Made by a program: the position numbers and the translations under genes
Assembly: GCA_046349775.1 (NCBI GenBank)
Contig: JAXMBS010000015.1
Coordinates: 1 to 64,000, forward strand
Origin: JAEUIG01 sp046349775
GTDB taxonomy: Bacteria > Planctomycetota > Planctomycetia > Planctomycetales > Planctomycetaceae
DNA length: 64,000 nucleotides
Direction: 5' to 3'
The notes under the pieces: model-generated
Seen by the model: only the letters and a program-made list of their open reading frames with translations
Told to the model about the DNA's origin: nothing
Database searches by the model: none
Shown here: in pieces, positions 25,633 through 34,005 of the stretch
How positions within the stretch are numbered: the first letter of the stretch is position 1
Layout of the letters: each line of letters opens with the position of its first letter

Positions 25633-26631
25633 TTACGGTACGACGACGATTTTGCCGGTGAGCGTCCCCTGCTTGTGGAGCGTGTTGTCCTCCTGCAGCT
25701 TGTGGGCGGCTGCGGCTTCGTTCAGCGGAAACGTCTGTCCGACGATCGGGCGCCACTTCCCCTCGGCAAACCAGCGGTTCAGGTCGTCGGCCGCGACCCG
25801 TTGCTCGCCGGCGGTCGCATTGAACATGGCGAAACCGACGAGCCGCAGATCGCGGACATAAAACGGCCCCACGGGAAATACGGGCCTGGCATCACGGCCG
25901 GCCATCAATACCATCCGACCGCGCGACTTCAGGAACCCGAAGGTTCGCTCAAAGTTTGGCTCCCGCTGGGTTTCCCACCAGACGTCGACTCCGCCGCGAG
26001 CAGCTGTGTAGTCCTTCAGTTCCTGATCCATCTCAGGCGCGCGGTAATCGAGGACGAGGTCCGCACCCAGCTGCCGGCACATCTGGGCTTTTTCCGTGCT
26101 CCCGACAGTCGCAATCACGTGGGCCCCGGCGGCCTTCGCCAGCTGGACGACGGCCGAACCGACTCCGCCCGTCCCGCCGTTGACGAAGACCCACTCTCCT
26201 GCGGCGAGCCGTGCATGCAGGAACAGCCCCAGATGCGCCGTGATGCCGGTCAGCGCTCCGGCGGCCGCCTCAATCTCGGACTGGTCCTCCGGGATCGGAT
26301 ACACCCAGTGCTCGTCAACGGCTGCCAGTTCGGCCAGCGTGCCCTGCCGACCGAAGAGACTCTGATTGCTGCCCCAGACGCGATCGCCGACACGAAACCG
26401 CTGGGCGCCGCTGCCGACCGCCTCGACCGTGCCTGCGAGGTCACAACCGGGGATGTATGGAAACTTCTGCGCCATCGCGACCGCGCCAGAGCGGATGTAG
26501 GTGTCGATGGGGTTCACCGCCGAAGCGCCGATCCGCACGAGAACCTGTTGCGGCCCGGGAACGGGATCGGGCAGCGTGCCTGTGCGCAGCGATTCCGCTG
26601 GTCCCGTCTGATCGATGAAAGCGGCGCGCAT
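25633..26631 (-). CDS. NADPH:quinone oxidoreductase-type MDR enzyme
   Basis: 332-residue medium-chain reductase of the zinc-free quinone oxidoreductase group. An N-terminal GroES-like domain (VLVRIGASAVNPIDTYIRSG, PYIPGCDLAGTVEAVG) is followed by a Rossmann domain with GGTGGVGSAVVQLAKAAGAH. Catalytic and structural zinc cysteines of alcohol dehydrogenases are absent, as expected. It probably reduces quinones or enones with NADPH; the physiological substrate is unknown. CAGGAG lies seven bases before the ATG. It converges on the histidine kinase gene with only nine bases between stops. Confidence 0.88.
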   Translation of the reverse strand: MRAAFIDQTGPAESLRTGTLPDPVPGPQQVLVRIGASAVNPIDTYIRSGAVAMAQKFPYIPGCDLAGTVEAVGSGAQRFRVGDRVWGSNQSLFGRQGTLAELAAVDEHWVYPIPEDQSEIEAAAGALTGITAHLGLFLHARLAAGEWVFVNGGTGGVGSAVVQLAKAAGAHVIATVGSTEKAQMCRQLGADLVLDYRAPEMDQELKDYTAARGGVDVWWETQREPNFERTFGFLKSRGRMVLMAGRDARPVFPVGPFYVRDLRLVGFAMFNATAGEQRVAADDLNRWFAEGKWRPIVGQTFPLNEAAAAHKLQEDNTLHKQGTLTGKIVVVP

Positions 26632-26700
26632 ACGGGCACTCCTGGGAAGGAAGACTGGCGGAGTGTAGCACGAGCGATGAGCTGTCAGCTAACGGCCCGT

Positions 26701-26783
26701 CAATGAGAAATGACAAATGAACACTGACTAATGACAAATGCAATTGTCATTGGTCATTCATCATTAGTCATTTGTCATTGGAC
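26701..26783. repeat. TCATTAGTCATTTGTCATT-type inverted repeat
   Basis: TGACAAATGA (26711-26720) pairs with TCATTTGTCA (26768-26777), and TGACTAATGA (26725-26734) with TCATTAGTCA (26761-26770), giving a compound hairpin in the 179-bp gap between two minus-strand genes. It belongs with the AT-rich modules at 12062, 28110 and 52107. Confidence 0.7.
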
Positions 26784-26810
26784 AGAAACGTCGTCACGCT
26801 TGCAGCACCG

Positions 26811-27959
26811 CTACGCGGCGCGTTGCCAGGTCGGACTGAATCGGCCGCGCACGGCATCCCACCAGGCGGTGACCGTCGTCAGGTTCAGCGTGACGAAGAT
26901 CAGCAGCGCGCCTCCGATCCGGCTCACCTGCCCGTTGCGCTGGTAGTGCCACCCCAGCGCCGCCAGCAGGTAGAAGACTCCCTGCAGCGCCATCAGATAA
27001 AAGTAGGGGTCGTATGGCGTCAGGAGCGCATTGGTCACCGCCAGCAATCCGAGCAGCCAGGGTGACATCAGTCGCAGGACCTTGTGCGAGACAAACTCCC
27101 ACCAGATCGGGTTCTCGCGCGGATCGAGCCATTCCGGCGCCTGTTTGAGCAGTTGCAGACAGCCAGCGATCGTCCGCCGCTTGCGAATGGCTTCCTGCCT
27201 GTGGGTCCGCGACGGCTCATCGTAGGCCACGGCGGCCGGATCGAACGCGCAGTGATATCCGCGGGCGATGATCCGCAGCGGAATCGCGACATCGTCGAGG
27301 ACCGTCGCCTGCGGAATCGGGCGAAAGATGTTCTTGCGGACTGCATAGAACGCACCCGTGGCTCCGGGGACGGACCGGAAGCGACTCTCGCACTTGCGGA
27401 TGAATTTCTCGTAGTTCCAGTAGGCGACGATGCCGCGGGAAGCGGCCGAAATCTCGTCGACGGGTCGCAGTATCAGTTCCCCCGATGCGACGCCGACGCG
27501 CACGTCGGCGAAGTTGGCGCACAATTCACGGATCGCAGTTCGATCGAGTTCCTGCCGGACGTCGGTCAATACGACCAATTCCGCCTGGCACTCTGGAATC
27601 AATTCGTTGAGGCACGCCGCCTTCCCGCGGCGCTCCGGAAACGCAACCAGTCGCACGCGATCGTCAGGATAGGCCTGGACGACGAGCGCCGTGTCGTCGG
27701 TGGAACCGTCGGAGCCGACCAGAACTTCGCAGATCTGCGTCTGGCAGTCAGAGGCAAAGATGCCGTCGAGTTTGCGGGCGATCCGCGCTCCTTCATTGTG
27801 CGCGACCAGCACCACCGAGATCGGCTTTGTCCATGGCTCGCGGTCCAGGCGCACGCGGCGGCAGTACCCTGCCGCCCAGACGAGCAGCGGATAGCCGACG
27901 TACGTGTACCCCAACAGGGCCACGCAGAACCAGAAGAGTGTGACGATCCAGGGATTCAT
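26811..27959 (-). CDS. Membrane family-2 glycosyltransferase
   Basis: 382 residues from ATG 27959 (another ATG lies at 27965). An N-terminal TM helix (WIVTLFWFCVALLGYTYVGY) precedes a GT-A domain with ISVVLVAHNEGARI, GSDGSTDD and VVLTDVRQ as nucleotide/metal-binding aspartates. The later RKRRTIAG resembles the Q/R-x-x-R-W acceptor motif of processive synthases. At least three C-terminal TM helices follow (MSPWLLGLLAVTNALLTPYD, LMALQGVFYLLAALGW, GGALLIFVTLNLTTVTAWW). It is a cell-surface polysaccharide-type transferase; sugar and acceptor are unknown. No other polysaccharide genes are adjacent. Confidence 0.85.
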   Translation of the reverse strand: MNPWIVTLFWFCVALLGYTYVGYPLLVWAAGYCRRVRLDREPWTKPISVVLVAHNEGARIARKLDGIFASDCQTQICEVLVGSDGSTDDTALVVQAYPDDRVRLVAFPERRGKAACLNELIPECQAELVVLTDVRQELDRTAIRELCANFADVRVGVASGELILRPVDEISAASRGIVAYWNYEKFIRKCESRFRSVPGATGAFYAVRKNIFRPIPQATVLDDVAIPLRIIARGYHCAFDPAAVAYDEPSRTHRQEAIRKRRTIAGCLQLLKQAPEWLDPRENPIWWEFVSHKVLRLMSPWLLGLLAVTNALLTPYDPYFYLMALQGVFYLLAALGWHYQRNGQVSRIGGALLIFVTLNLTTVTAWWDAVRGRFSPTWQRAA

Positions 27960-28109
27960 GAGCATCTATGCGACGGACCGCGATCGATCCCGACTTCGCG
28001 GCATGAGACTCAAGCCTAGCGTCCATACCCCCGTGACATGCCTGCGGGGTGCCGCGGAGAAGCGGTCCGCCCGTGCAGCGTGCCGGTTGTAACGACGCTG
28101 CCGGGTGGA

Positions 28110-28165
28110 TGGTCTTCGATGACGAATGACAAGACGATGTGTCATTGGTCAATTGTCAACTGACA
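28110..28165. repeat. Short TCATT/AATGA-type inverted repeat
   Basis: GATGACGAATGACA is loosely mirrored by TGTCATTGGTCAATTGTCA. This is a degenerate member of the AT-rich intergenic family, upstream of the glycosyltransferase and downstream of the small membrane proteins. Confidence 0.45.
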
Positions 28166-28184
28166 GAAGCCAACCGTGGTCAAT

Positions 28185-28472
28185 TCACGAACGCAGGACC
28201 GTCACGACCGCAGCGACGATCCCCGCCAGCGGGGCGAAGACGAGCGCGGGCGGCACGGCGCACCCGAAGATCCCGGCGACAATCGCCACCCCGACGCCGA
28301 CGAGGGCGCCCTTGCCGAAGCCATCGCCGCGCCGGCCCGAAAGCCACGATGTCGCCAGCGCGGCGACGACAGCCGGACCGAGCCAGATGGCCAGCAGCCT
28401 CATGAACGCCGCCGCGCTGTAGTCGCCGCCCCAGGAGGCGAGGACTGCGCCGAACGCGTGCTTCCGATTCAT
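28185..28472 (-). CDS. Small membrane protein, paralog of its upstream neighbour
   Basis: 95 residues from ATG 28472, with two or three hydrophobic helices (FMRLLAIWLGPAVVAALATS; VGVGVAIVAGIFGCAVPPAL; LAGIVAAVVTVLRS) separated by a charged loop SGRRGDGFGKG. Aligns over nearly its full length with the next protein upstream: WLGPA, SWL-GRRG-GFG-GA, FGC, PL-G and VLRS are shared. No characterised homolog is recognised. The two genes are 38 bases apart in the same orientation and look like a tandem duplication. Confidence 0.7.
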   Translation of the reverse strand: MNRKHAFGAVLASWGGDYSAAAFMRLLAIWLGPAVVAALATSWLSGRRGDGFGKGALVGVGVAIVAGIFGCAVPPALVFAPLAGIVAAVVTVLRS

Positions 28473-28512
28473 CAATCTTTAATCTCCAGCAGTCCGGGTA
28501 GCGGTCGCACAG

Positions 28513-28809
28513 TCAGCCCGATCGCAACACGGCGAAGATCGCGACCACGGCCCCCACCAAGGGTGAGAGCACCACGATGGGAGTCACGCAGCCAAAGACC
28601 GCCACGAGCACTGCGGCAAGTACGCCGATCCCTGCACCGCGTCCGAAACCCGTCCCGCGACGTCCCGTGAGCCAGGACGCGGCCCACGCAGCCAGGATCG
28701 CCGGTCCCAGCCAGACGATCGGCAAGGCCCAGACTGGAAACGGAATCGAGTCCCGCGACCACGTAAACAGGTCGAATATAAATGGCCGCACCTGACTCGG
28801 AATATTCAC
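28513..28809 (-). CDS. Small membrane protein, tandem paralog
   Basis: 98 residues from a GTG at 28809. An N-terminal FDLFTWSRDSIPFPVWALPI is followed by the shared core WLGPAILAAWAASWLTGRRG, GFGRGAGIGVLAAVLVAVFG, then CVTPIVVLSPLVGAVVAIFA and VLRSG. It has the same topology as the protein at 28185, with diverged N-termini. The GRRG loop and cysteine (FGC) are conserved between the two. Function is unknown; the two proteins may form a heteromer. Confidence 0.7.
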   Translation of the reverse strand: MNIPSQVRPFIFDLFTWSRDSIPFPVWALPIVWLGPAILAAWAASWLTGRRGTGFGRGAGIGVLAAVLVAVFGCVTPIVVLSPLVGAVVAIFAVLRSG

Positions 28810-28998
28810 GGTTCGCGCCTTCGGCGATGCTGGCAGAGGTCAACACCTCATCAAGCGGATTCTGAATTGGAATACCACGCAAAATGTGCCAGCTCCGCAC
28901 AACTCGTTGCCGGCCATTGGCTGCGGATGATTCACCTCACCGGCCCAAGTCCTTTATCATGCGACCTTCGGTCCAAGCACTCAATCCGAGAAAACCCG

Positions 28999-30969
28999 AT
29001 GACCCGAGGAATTCAAACGCTGGCAATCGCCGGCTGGCTTGTCGTCTGTGCTCCCGCGTTCGCACAACGACTCGAGGTTCCCCGTGCGCAGGACAAGCCC
29101 CCTGGCCCGCCGCTGTCGCCGGCGGAAGCAGTCGCAAAGATGGTCGTCCCGGAAGGCTTCTCGGTCGAAGTTGTGGCGGCCGAGCCGCAGATCGCGAACC
29201 CGGTGGCGATGTTCATCGACGAGCAAGGGCGGTTCTGGATTACCGAGAGCTTCGAATACCCGCGCCTGGATGCCGGCCCCGGACGGGATACCGTCAAAGT
29301 GCTGGAAGACACCGATGGTGACGGCGCCTGTGACAAGGTAACGGTGTTCGCCGAGGGGCTCAACATCCCCTCGGGCGTCGCCGTCGGGTACGGAGGCGTG
29401 TGGGTCGCGAACAGTCCCGACATCCTGTTCATGCAGGACACGGACGGCGACCTGAAGGCGGACAAGACCGAGGTCGTCGTCACCGGGTTTGGCCGGACCG
29501 ACACGCACGAACTGCCGAACTCGCTCACCTGGGGACCGGATGGCTGGCTGTACGGCCTCAACGGCGTGTTCAACCATTCGCATGTCAATTACGGCGAAAA
29601 GAATCCGAACTACAAAGCGGATCATCCGGGCTGGGACTTCACCTGTGCGCTGTGGCGAATCCACCCGCGGACGCGCGAGTTCCAGGTGTTTTGTGAAGGG
29701 ACGAGCAACCCCTGGGGCGTGGCGATCAACGACGAGGGGGACTTCTTCGTCTCGGCCTGCGTGATCGACCACCTCTGGCACCTCGTCGAGACCGGTTACT
29801 ACATCCGGCAGGGGGGCCCTTATCCGCCGCATACCTGGCCGATCGGCTCGATCGTCGAGCACAAGCATCAGAAAGCGGCGTACTGCGGGATCACCTGGTT
29901 CGACAGCGACGCGTATCCCGAGGAGTATCGCAAGGTGCTCTACATGGGGAACATCCATGGCGGGTGCATCAACGCCGACGTGCTGACGCGGAATGGATCG
30001 ACGTACAAAGGGGCCGCTCATCCAGGGTTCCCCGCACCGCAAGGGGCGTTCGCTGGACCCGATCGCTCCGCGGTGCGCAAGATCGGCGAAGGCGACAACG
30101 CCCGCCTCGCCGACTTCCTCACCGCAAACGACGCGTGGTTCATGCCGGTCGTCCAGAAGACCGGCCCCGACGGCTGCCTCTACATCCTCGACTGGTACGA
30201 CCGGTACCACTGCTACCAGGACGCCCACGCGGATCCGGAAGGGATTGAACGCGCGAAGGGGCGGCTGTATCGCGTCCGCTACAAGGACAATCCGCACGCC
30301 AAGCCGTTTGACCTGGCGAAAAAGTCCGACGACGAGCTGATCGCGCTGCTCAGCCATTCAAACATCTACATGCGCGACACCGCGCAGCGCTTACTGGGGG
30401 AGCGCAACAATCCCGCGACGGCCGACAAACTGCAGAAGATCGCGTTCGACTCCCAGCGTCCCGATCAAGATCAACGGTGCGCGCTGTTCGCCTGGGCCGG
30501 ATTCTCCGGTGCCCATCGACCGGCGATGGCAATGGCCGAACGGCAGACCGACGGTCTCGATGCCGTCATTCGTCCGTTCGCCGTCCGGTTGATGTTTTCC
30601 GACCCGGAGTATCGGTCGCACATCGTCCAATCGGTCCTGTCACAACCCGACGCCGGGGAGCACGTTAGCGGCTGGCTCGCACATAGCGACGAGGCGGACG
30701 ACGCGATCACGCATCTCCAGTATGTGATCGCCGCCGCCAAGCTCAATAGTTCGCACAGCATACGCGTGCTTGTCCACCGCCTCGCGCATTGCGGTGACGA
30801 TCCGCTGATTCCGCAGATTGTCTGGGAGAACCTGCACCCGCTGATCGGCGATCACGGCGCGGAGCTGCTGGCGATCCTGAAGGAGTACGACCTCAAAGAG
30901 TACCCAAACGTGGCCAAGCTGATGCCGCGGGTGACGGAGCGGCTGCTGGACCGGGGGAACGGGAAGTGA
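28999..30969 (+). CDS. PVC-type membrane-bound dehydrogenase (beta-propeller)
   Basis: 656 residues from ATG 28999 with a signal peptide ending VCAPAFA. The family hallmark VPEGFSVEVVAAEPQIANPV is followed by MFIDEQGRFWITESFEYPR and EDTDGDGACDKVTVFAEGLN. Later come GPDGWLYGLNGVFNHSHVNY, PDGCLYILDWYDRYHCYQDA and a HEAT-like tail. Such PVC proteins usually continue into a C-terminal heme domain; here the heme domain is encoded separately at 31634. The two genes are separated by a toxin-antitoxin module. Role is probably periplasmic oxidation of sugars or alcohols feeding c-type cytochromes; substrate unknown. Confidence 0.88.
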   Translation: MTRGIQTLAIAGWLVVCAPAFAQRLEVPRAQDKPPGPPLSPAEAVAKMVVPEGFSVEVVAAEPQIANPVAMFIDEQGRFWITESFEYPRLDAGPGRDTVKVLEDTDGDGACDKVTVFAEGLNIPSGVAVGYGGVWVANSPDILFMQDTDGDLKADKTEVVVTGFGRTDTHELPNSLTWGPDGWLYGLNGVFNHSHVNYGEKNPNYKADHPGWDFTCALWRIHPRTREFQVFCEGTSNPWGVAINDEGDFFVSACVIDHLWHLVETGYYIRQGGPYPPHTWPIGSIVEHKHQKAAYCGITWFDSDAYPEEYRKVLYMGNIHGGCINADVLTRNGSTYKGAAHPGFPAPQGAFAGPDRSAVRKIGEGDNARLADFLTANDAWFMPVVQKTGPDGCLYILDWYDRYHCYQDAHADPEGIERAKGRLYRVRYKDNPHAKPFDLAKKSDDELIALLSHSNIYMRDTAQRLLGERNNPATADKLQKIAFDSQRPDQDQRCALFAWAGFSGAHRPAMAMAERQTDGLDAVIRPFAVRLMFSDPEYRSHIVQSVLSQPDAGEHVSGWLAHSDEADDAITHLQYVIAAAKLNSSHSIRVLVHRLAHCGDDPLIPQIVWENLHPLIGDHGAELLAILKEYDLKEYPNVAKLMPRVTERLLDRGNGK

Positions 30970-31031
30970 TGCACTGCATGTCCCGAACATGGTTACAATA
31001 GGGCAGCTGATTGCAGGATTTGGACCAAACC

Positions 31032-31295
31032 ATGACGACACGTGACGCAATCGTTCAGCAAGCGCTGGCTTTGCCGCCGGAAGACCGGGCGTATGTTGCC
31101 GATCTGCTCGAAGGCAGTCTGCCCGACGAGGAAATTCCGGATGCCGAGATTGCGGCTGCCTGGACGCGGGAAATCGAGCGCGGTGTACAGGCCAATGATC
31201 GCGGCGAGACCACAGCGGTTGACTTCGACGCCGCAATGCAGGAAGTGCGACAGGCGCTGGAAGCACGCCGGGCCGCACGGGCAGGCCGCCAATGA
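31032..31295 (+). CDS. Addiction-module antitoxin (PF09720-like)
   Basis: 87 residues (MTTRDAIVQQALALPPEDRA, YVADLLEGSLPDEEIPDAEI, AAWTREIERGVQANDRGETT). This is the putative-addiction-module family that neutralises RelE/ParE toxins. The ATGA overlap with the downstream toxin start (31292) indicates coupling. The gene begins 62 bases after the dehydrogenase stop and has no obvious own promoter dyad. It is intact although its toxin is interrupted. Confidence 0.8.
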   Translation: MTTRDAIVQQALALPPEDRAYVADLLEGSLPDEEIPDAEIAAAWTREIERGVQANDRGETTAVDFDAAMQEVRQALEARRAARAGRQ

Positions 31296-31600
31296 GATTT
31301 CGGGTTGTTCCCGAAGCGCGTGCGGAACTCGTTGAGGCCACTGACTGGTATGACCGTCGCCAGTCAGCACTCGGCCATGAATTGCTTGCGGAGGTCCACG
31401 CGGCATTGGAGACTATCCGCAGTCGTGCATTTTTGTTGCCTACGATTGAGGGCTACACGGGCAATCTTGATTTACGTCGGTTGTTATAGAAGCGGTTTCC
31501 ATACGTAGTCTATGTGCTTTGTCGCGACGATGAGGTCGTTGTCACGCCAATTGCACATGCTCGACAACGACCGCTCTATTGGCTGCACCGGCTGAATTAG
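31292..31600 (+). pseudogene. RelE/ParE-family toxin with an in-frame amber codon
   Basis: Reads MRFRVVPEARAELVEATDWY, then ALGHELLAEVHAALETIRS, then DLRRLL, TAG (31487-31489), then KRFPYVVYVLCRDDEVVVTP and IAHARQRPLYWLHRLN to a natural stop at 31598-31600. Length without the amber is 103 codons, the family's usual size, and the post-stop half is well conserved (PYVVYVLCRDDE, AHARQRP). Codon 66 is therefore a point mutation, not a frameshift. The toxin would lack its C-terminal beta-strands and catalytic residues. The antitoxin upstream is intact. Confidence 0.85.
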
Positions 31601-31633
31601 ATCGGCCACCGGGAGTTCGAGATACCATTGAAT

Positions 31634-32911
31634 ATGCGCAGAAGCTCTTTGCTGCATTCTGTACTCATCTGGATGGTTATGACGTCGTGCGCAGTCGCCG
31701 CTGAAGACGCTGCTCTCTCTGTCGACGCCGTCATTCCGCTCCTCGAGCTCGTCCTGGATGCCGACGAGTCTACCGCCCGGCAGTGCCTCGGGATCGTCAC
31801 CCGCGCGATTCAGAATGACGAACTCCCGGCCGAACGCGTGGCTGCACTGCGGGAACAACTTGGCAAACGGCTGCGGGCGATTTACGGCGACCCCAAACAT
31901 CCGCTGCGGCTCGACTCCGCTTTGCTGGCCGCCGGCTGGCAGGACTCCGAAGCGGTGCGAATCACCCGCGAGACGTTTGCCGATCGCCAGTCGTCTGCCG
32001 GACAGCGACTGGCAGCGCTGCAGGCGCTCATCGCACTGCAACTTCCCGATGCGCTCGCCGATGCGAAGTCCGTGCTCGGCGATCCACAGGGGAATCCACT
32101 CGACTTCCGGATCCAGGTGCTGGGGTCTCTCGGACGACTGGAATCCCCGGAAATCGGCACGTTCCTGCTCACCAAGCTGGACGACTTCGAACCCGAACTC
32201 CGGCCGCGTGCTCTGGAACTGCTGACGCAGCGTCCAGAATGGACCAACCCGCTGCTCGCCGCGATCGCCGACAAGCGGATCAGCAAGGACATGCTGAATC
32301 TCAATCAATTGCGACGGATTGCGTCGTTCAACGATCCCCAACTCAAGGAGCAGTTTACGGCGATTTATGGAGCGCTGCGGGAAGGGCGTGACCCGGATCG
32401 CGAGCTCCTCGTCCGCAAGATGAAGAACTACCTGGAGGCGGTCCCCGGCGATCCGCGCAAAGGGGCGGCTGCGTTCAAGAAAGTCTGCGCCCAGTGCCAC
32501 AAGATCTACGGCGAAGGAGCCGACGTCGGTCCGGACATTACGCTGAATGGCCGTAACAACTGGGACCAACTGGTCTCAAACGTGTTCGACCCTTCGCTGG
32601 TCATCGGGGCGGGATTTCAGGCGCGGCAATTGCTGACGACCGACGGCCGCGTCCTGACTGGCCTGCCGGTCGAGGAGAGCGATCAGCGCGTGGTCCTGAA
32701 AGTGCAGGGGGGGAAGATCGAGACGATCGCCCGCGCTGACATCGACGACTACAAGGTCAGCGAAGTTTCAATGATGCCGGAGGAGCTGGAGAAACAACTG
32801 ACGAAGCAGGAGATCGCCGATCTGATGTCGTATCTGGCGCTCGACAAGCCGCCGGAAGACCCATCGGCGAAGTTTCTGCCTGGTGCGCCGGTGCCGAAAA
32901 AGTCACTTTGA
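31634..32911 (+). CDS. HEAT-repeat/c-type cytochrome partner of the PVC dehydrogenase
   Basis: 425 residues from ATG 31634, with its own signal peptide (LLHSVLIWMVMTSCAVAAED). The HEAT-like region spans about 30-265, followed by a heme domain with CAQCHKIYGEGADVGPD near residue 286 and the family's PSLVIGAGFQARQLLTTDGR and VLTGLPVEESDQ tail. In related planctomycetes these modules are fused to a propeller like that at 28999. The gene is thus a split or naturally separate half. It probably transfers electrons from the dehydrogenase to the respiratory chain. A toxin-antitoxin pair lies between the two halves. Confidence 0.85.
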   Translation: MRRSSLLHSVLIWMVMTSCAVAAEDAALSVDAVIPLLELVLDADESTARQCLGIVTRAIQNDELPAERVAALREQLGKRLRAIYGDPKHPLRLDSALLAAGWQDSEAVRITRETFADRQSSAGQRLAALQALIALQLPDALADAKSVLGDPQGNPLDFRIQVLGSLGRLESPEIGTFLLTKLDDFEPELRPRALELLTQRPEWTNPLLAAIADKRISKDMLNLNQLRRIASFNDPQLKEQFTAIYGALREGRDPDRELLVRKMKNYLEAVPGDPRKGAAAFKKVCAQCHKIYGEGADVGPDITLNGRNNWDQLVSNVFDPSLVIGAGFQARQLLTTDGRVLTGLPVEESDQRVVLKVQGGKIETIARADIDDYKVSEVSMMPEELEKQLTKQEIADLMSYLALDKPPEDPSAKFLPGAPVPKKSL

Positions 32912-32933
32912 GACGGCAGGACCGGGAGGGTGA

Positions 32934-33009
32934 GGTTCCCGCCGAGCCGGAGCCATAAGACAGCCCTCAAATCATCGCGGCACTCCCGACTGGTCGGGAT
33001 CGCCCTCCC
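32934..33009. repeat. Diverged GGGAGGGCGAGG-type inverted repeat
   Basis: The left arm GGGAGGGTGAGGTTCCCGCC and the right arm GGGATCGCCCTCCC lie between the cytochrome gene stop and the PfkB start, with the same AGCC...ATCATCGCGG core as the 1142 copy. Confidence 0.7.
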
Positions 33010-33027
33010 ATTCATCTCGCAGAGCAA

Positions 33028-33937
33028 ATGCCGGAATCGAATCCTCCCCTTGTCATCGGCCTTGGCGACGTGCTGTGGGACCTGTTCCCCAATGCGCAAA
33101 AGCCCGGCGGCGCGCCGGCAAACGTCGCGTTTCAGGACGGGCAGTTGGGCGGCGTCGGCGCGGTGGCGTCCCGCGTTGGCAATGACGACTGGGGGACCGG
33201 CTCGTTGCGTACCTGCGCGGCGGGACTGGACCTGTCGGCGCTGCAACGGGATCCTGAGCATCCGACCGGGCGCGTGACGGTCGACGTCAGTGATCCGCAC
33301 CATCCGCGGTACATCATTCACGAGAATGTCGCGCGTGGGATTTCATCGCCGCCGACGAGGCCCTGCTGAGCCTCGCCGGCGCGCCGACGCGATCTGCTTC
33401 GGCGGCCTGGCGCAGCGTGCCCCGGCCAGCCGCGCGCCATTCACGCGGCGGCTCGCGTCCGCCCGGCCGCAGTGCCTGATCGTGTTCGACATCAACCTGC
33501 GGCAGCACTGGTGGAACATCGACGGCATCACCCAGTCCATTCGAGCGTCGAAAGTCGTCAAGCTGAATCATGACGAAGTCGCGACGCTGGCTCCGTTATT
33601 GAACGCTTCGGCAGAGCCCGTCGCCTTTGCCCGGTTCATCCAGCAGGAGCACGGCATCGGCACGGTGTGCGTGACTCGCGCCGAACATGGTTGCCTGCTC
33701 GTGCGGGGCGACGAAGTCGTCGATCTCCCCGGCATCCAGGTGAACGTCGTCGACGCGGTCGGCTCCGGCGACGCCTTCAGCGCCGCACTCATCATTGCCA
33801 CGCTCCGCAACTGGCCGCTGCGCGCGACAGGCGAACTGGCCAATCGTGTCGGTGCGCTGGTTGCCTCGCGCCCCGGCGCGATGCCCGACCTGCGGACCGA
33901 GTTCGCGGACCTGCTGCGCGAACTGCAGCCGAAGTAA
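33028..33937 (+). CDS. PfkB-family sugar kinase (fructokinase-like), two frameshifts
   Basis: Ribokinase-fold kinase. The start VIGLGDVLWDLFPNAQKPGG with GGAPANVAFQ is in one frame up to about 33332. A short middle (AWDFIAADEALLSLAGA) follows in a second frame. A third, from about 33385, carries FGGLAQRAP, FDINLRQHWW, NHDEVATL and the catalytic VVDAVGSGDAFSAALI (Asp in GSGD), ending LLRELQPK. Each join needs one base. The combined length of ~303 residues is correct. Fructose is the likely substrate from the LWDLFP start and GGAPANVA pattern, but this is an inference. It does not share an operon with obvious sugar genes. Confidence 0.82.
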
Positions 33938-34005
33938 GTGCGAAACTGCGAGCGGCGTCGGTACACTGGTCGACACATTCGTTAGTCGAAGTGCAACCCG
34001 ACGTC

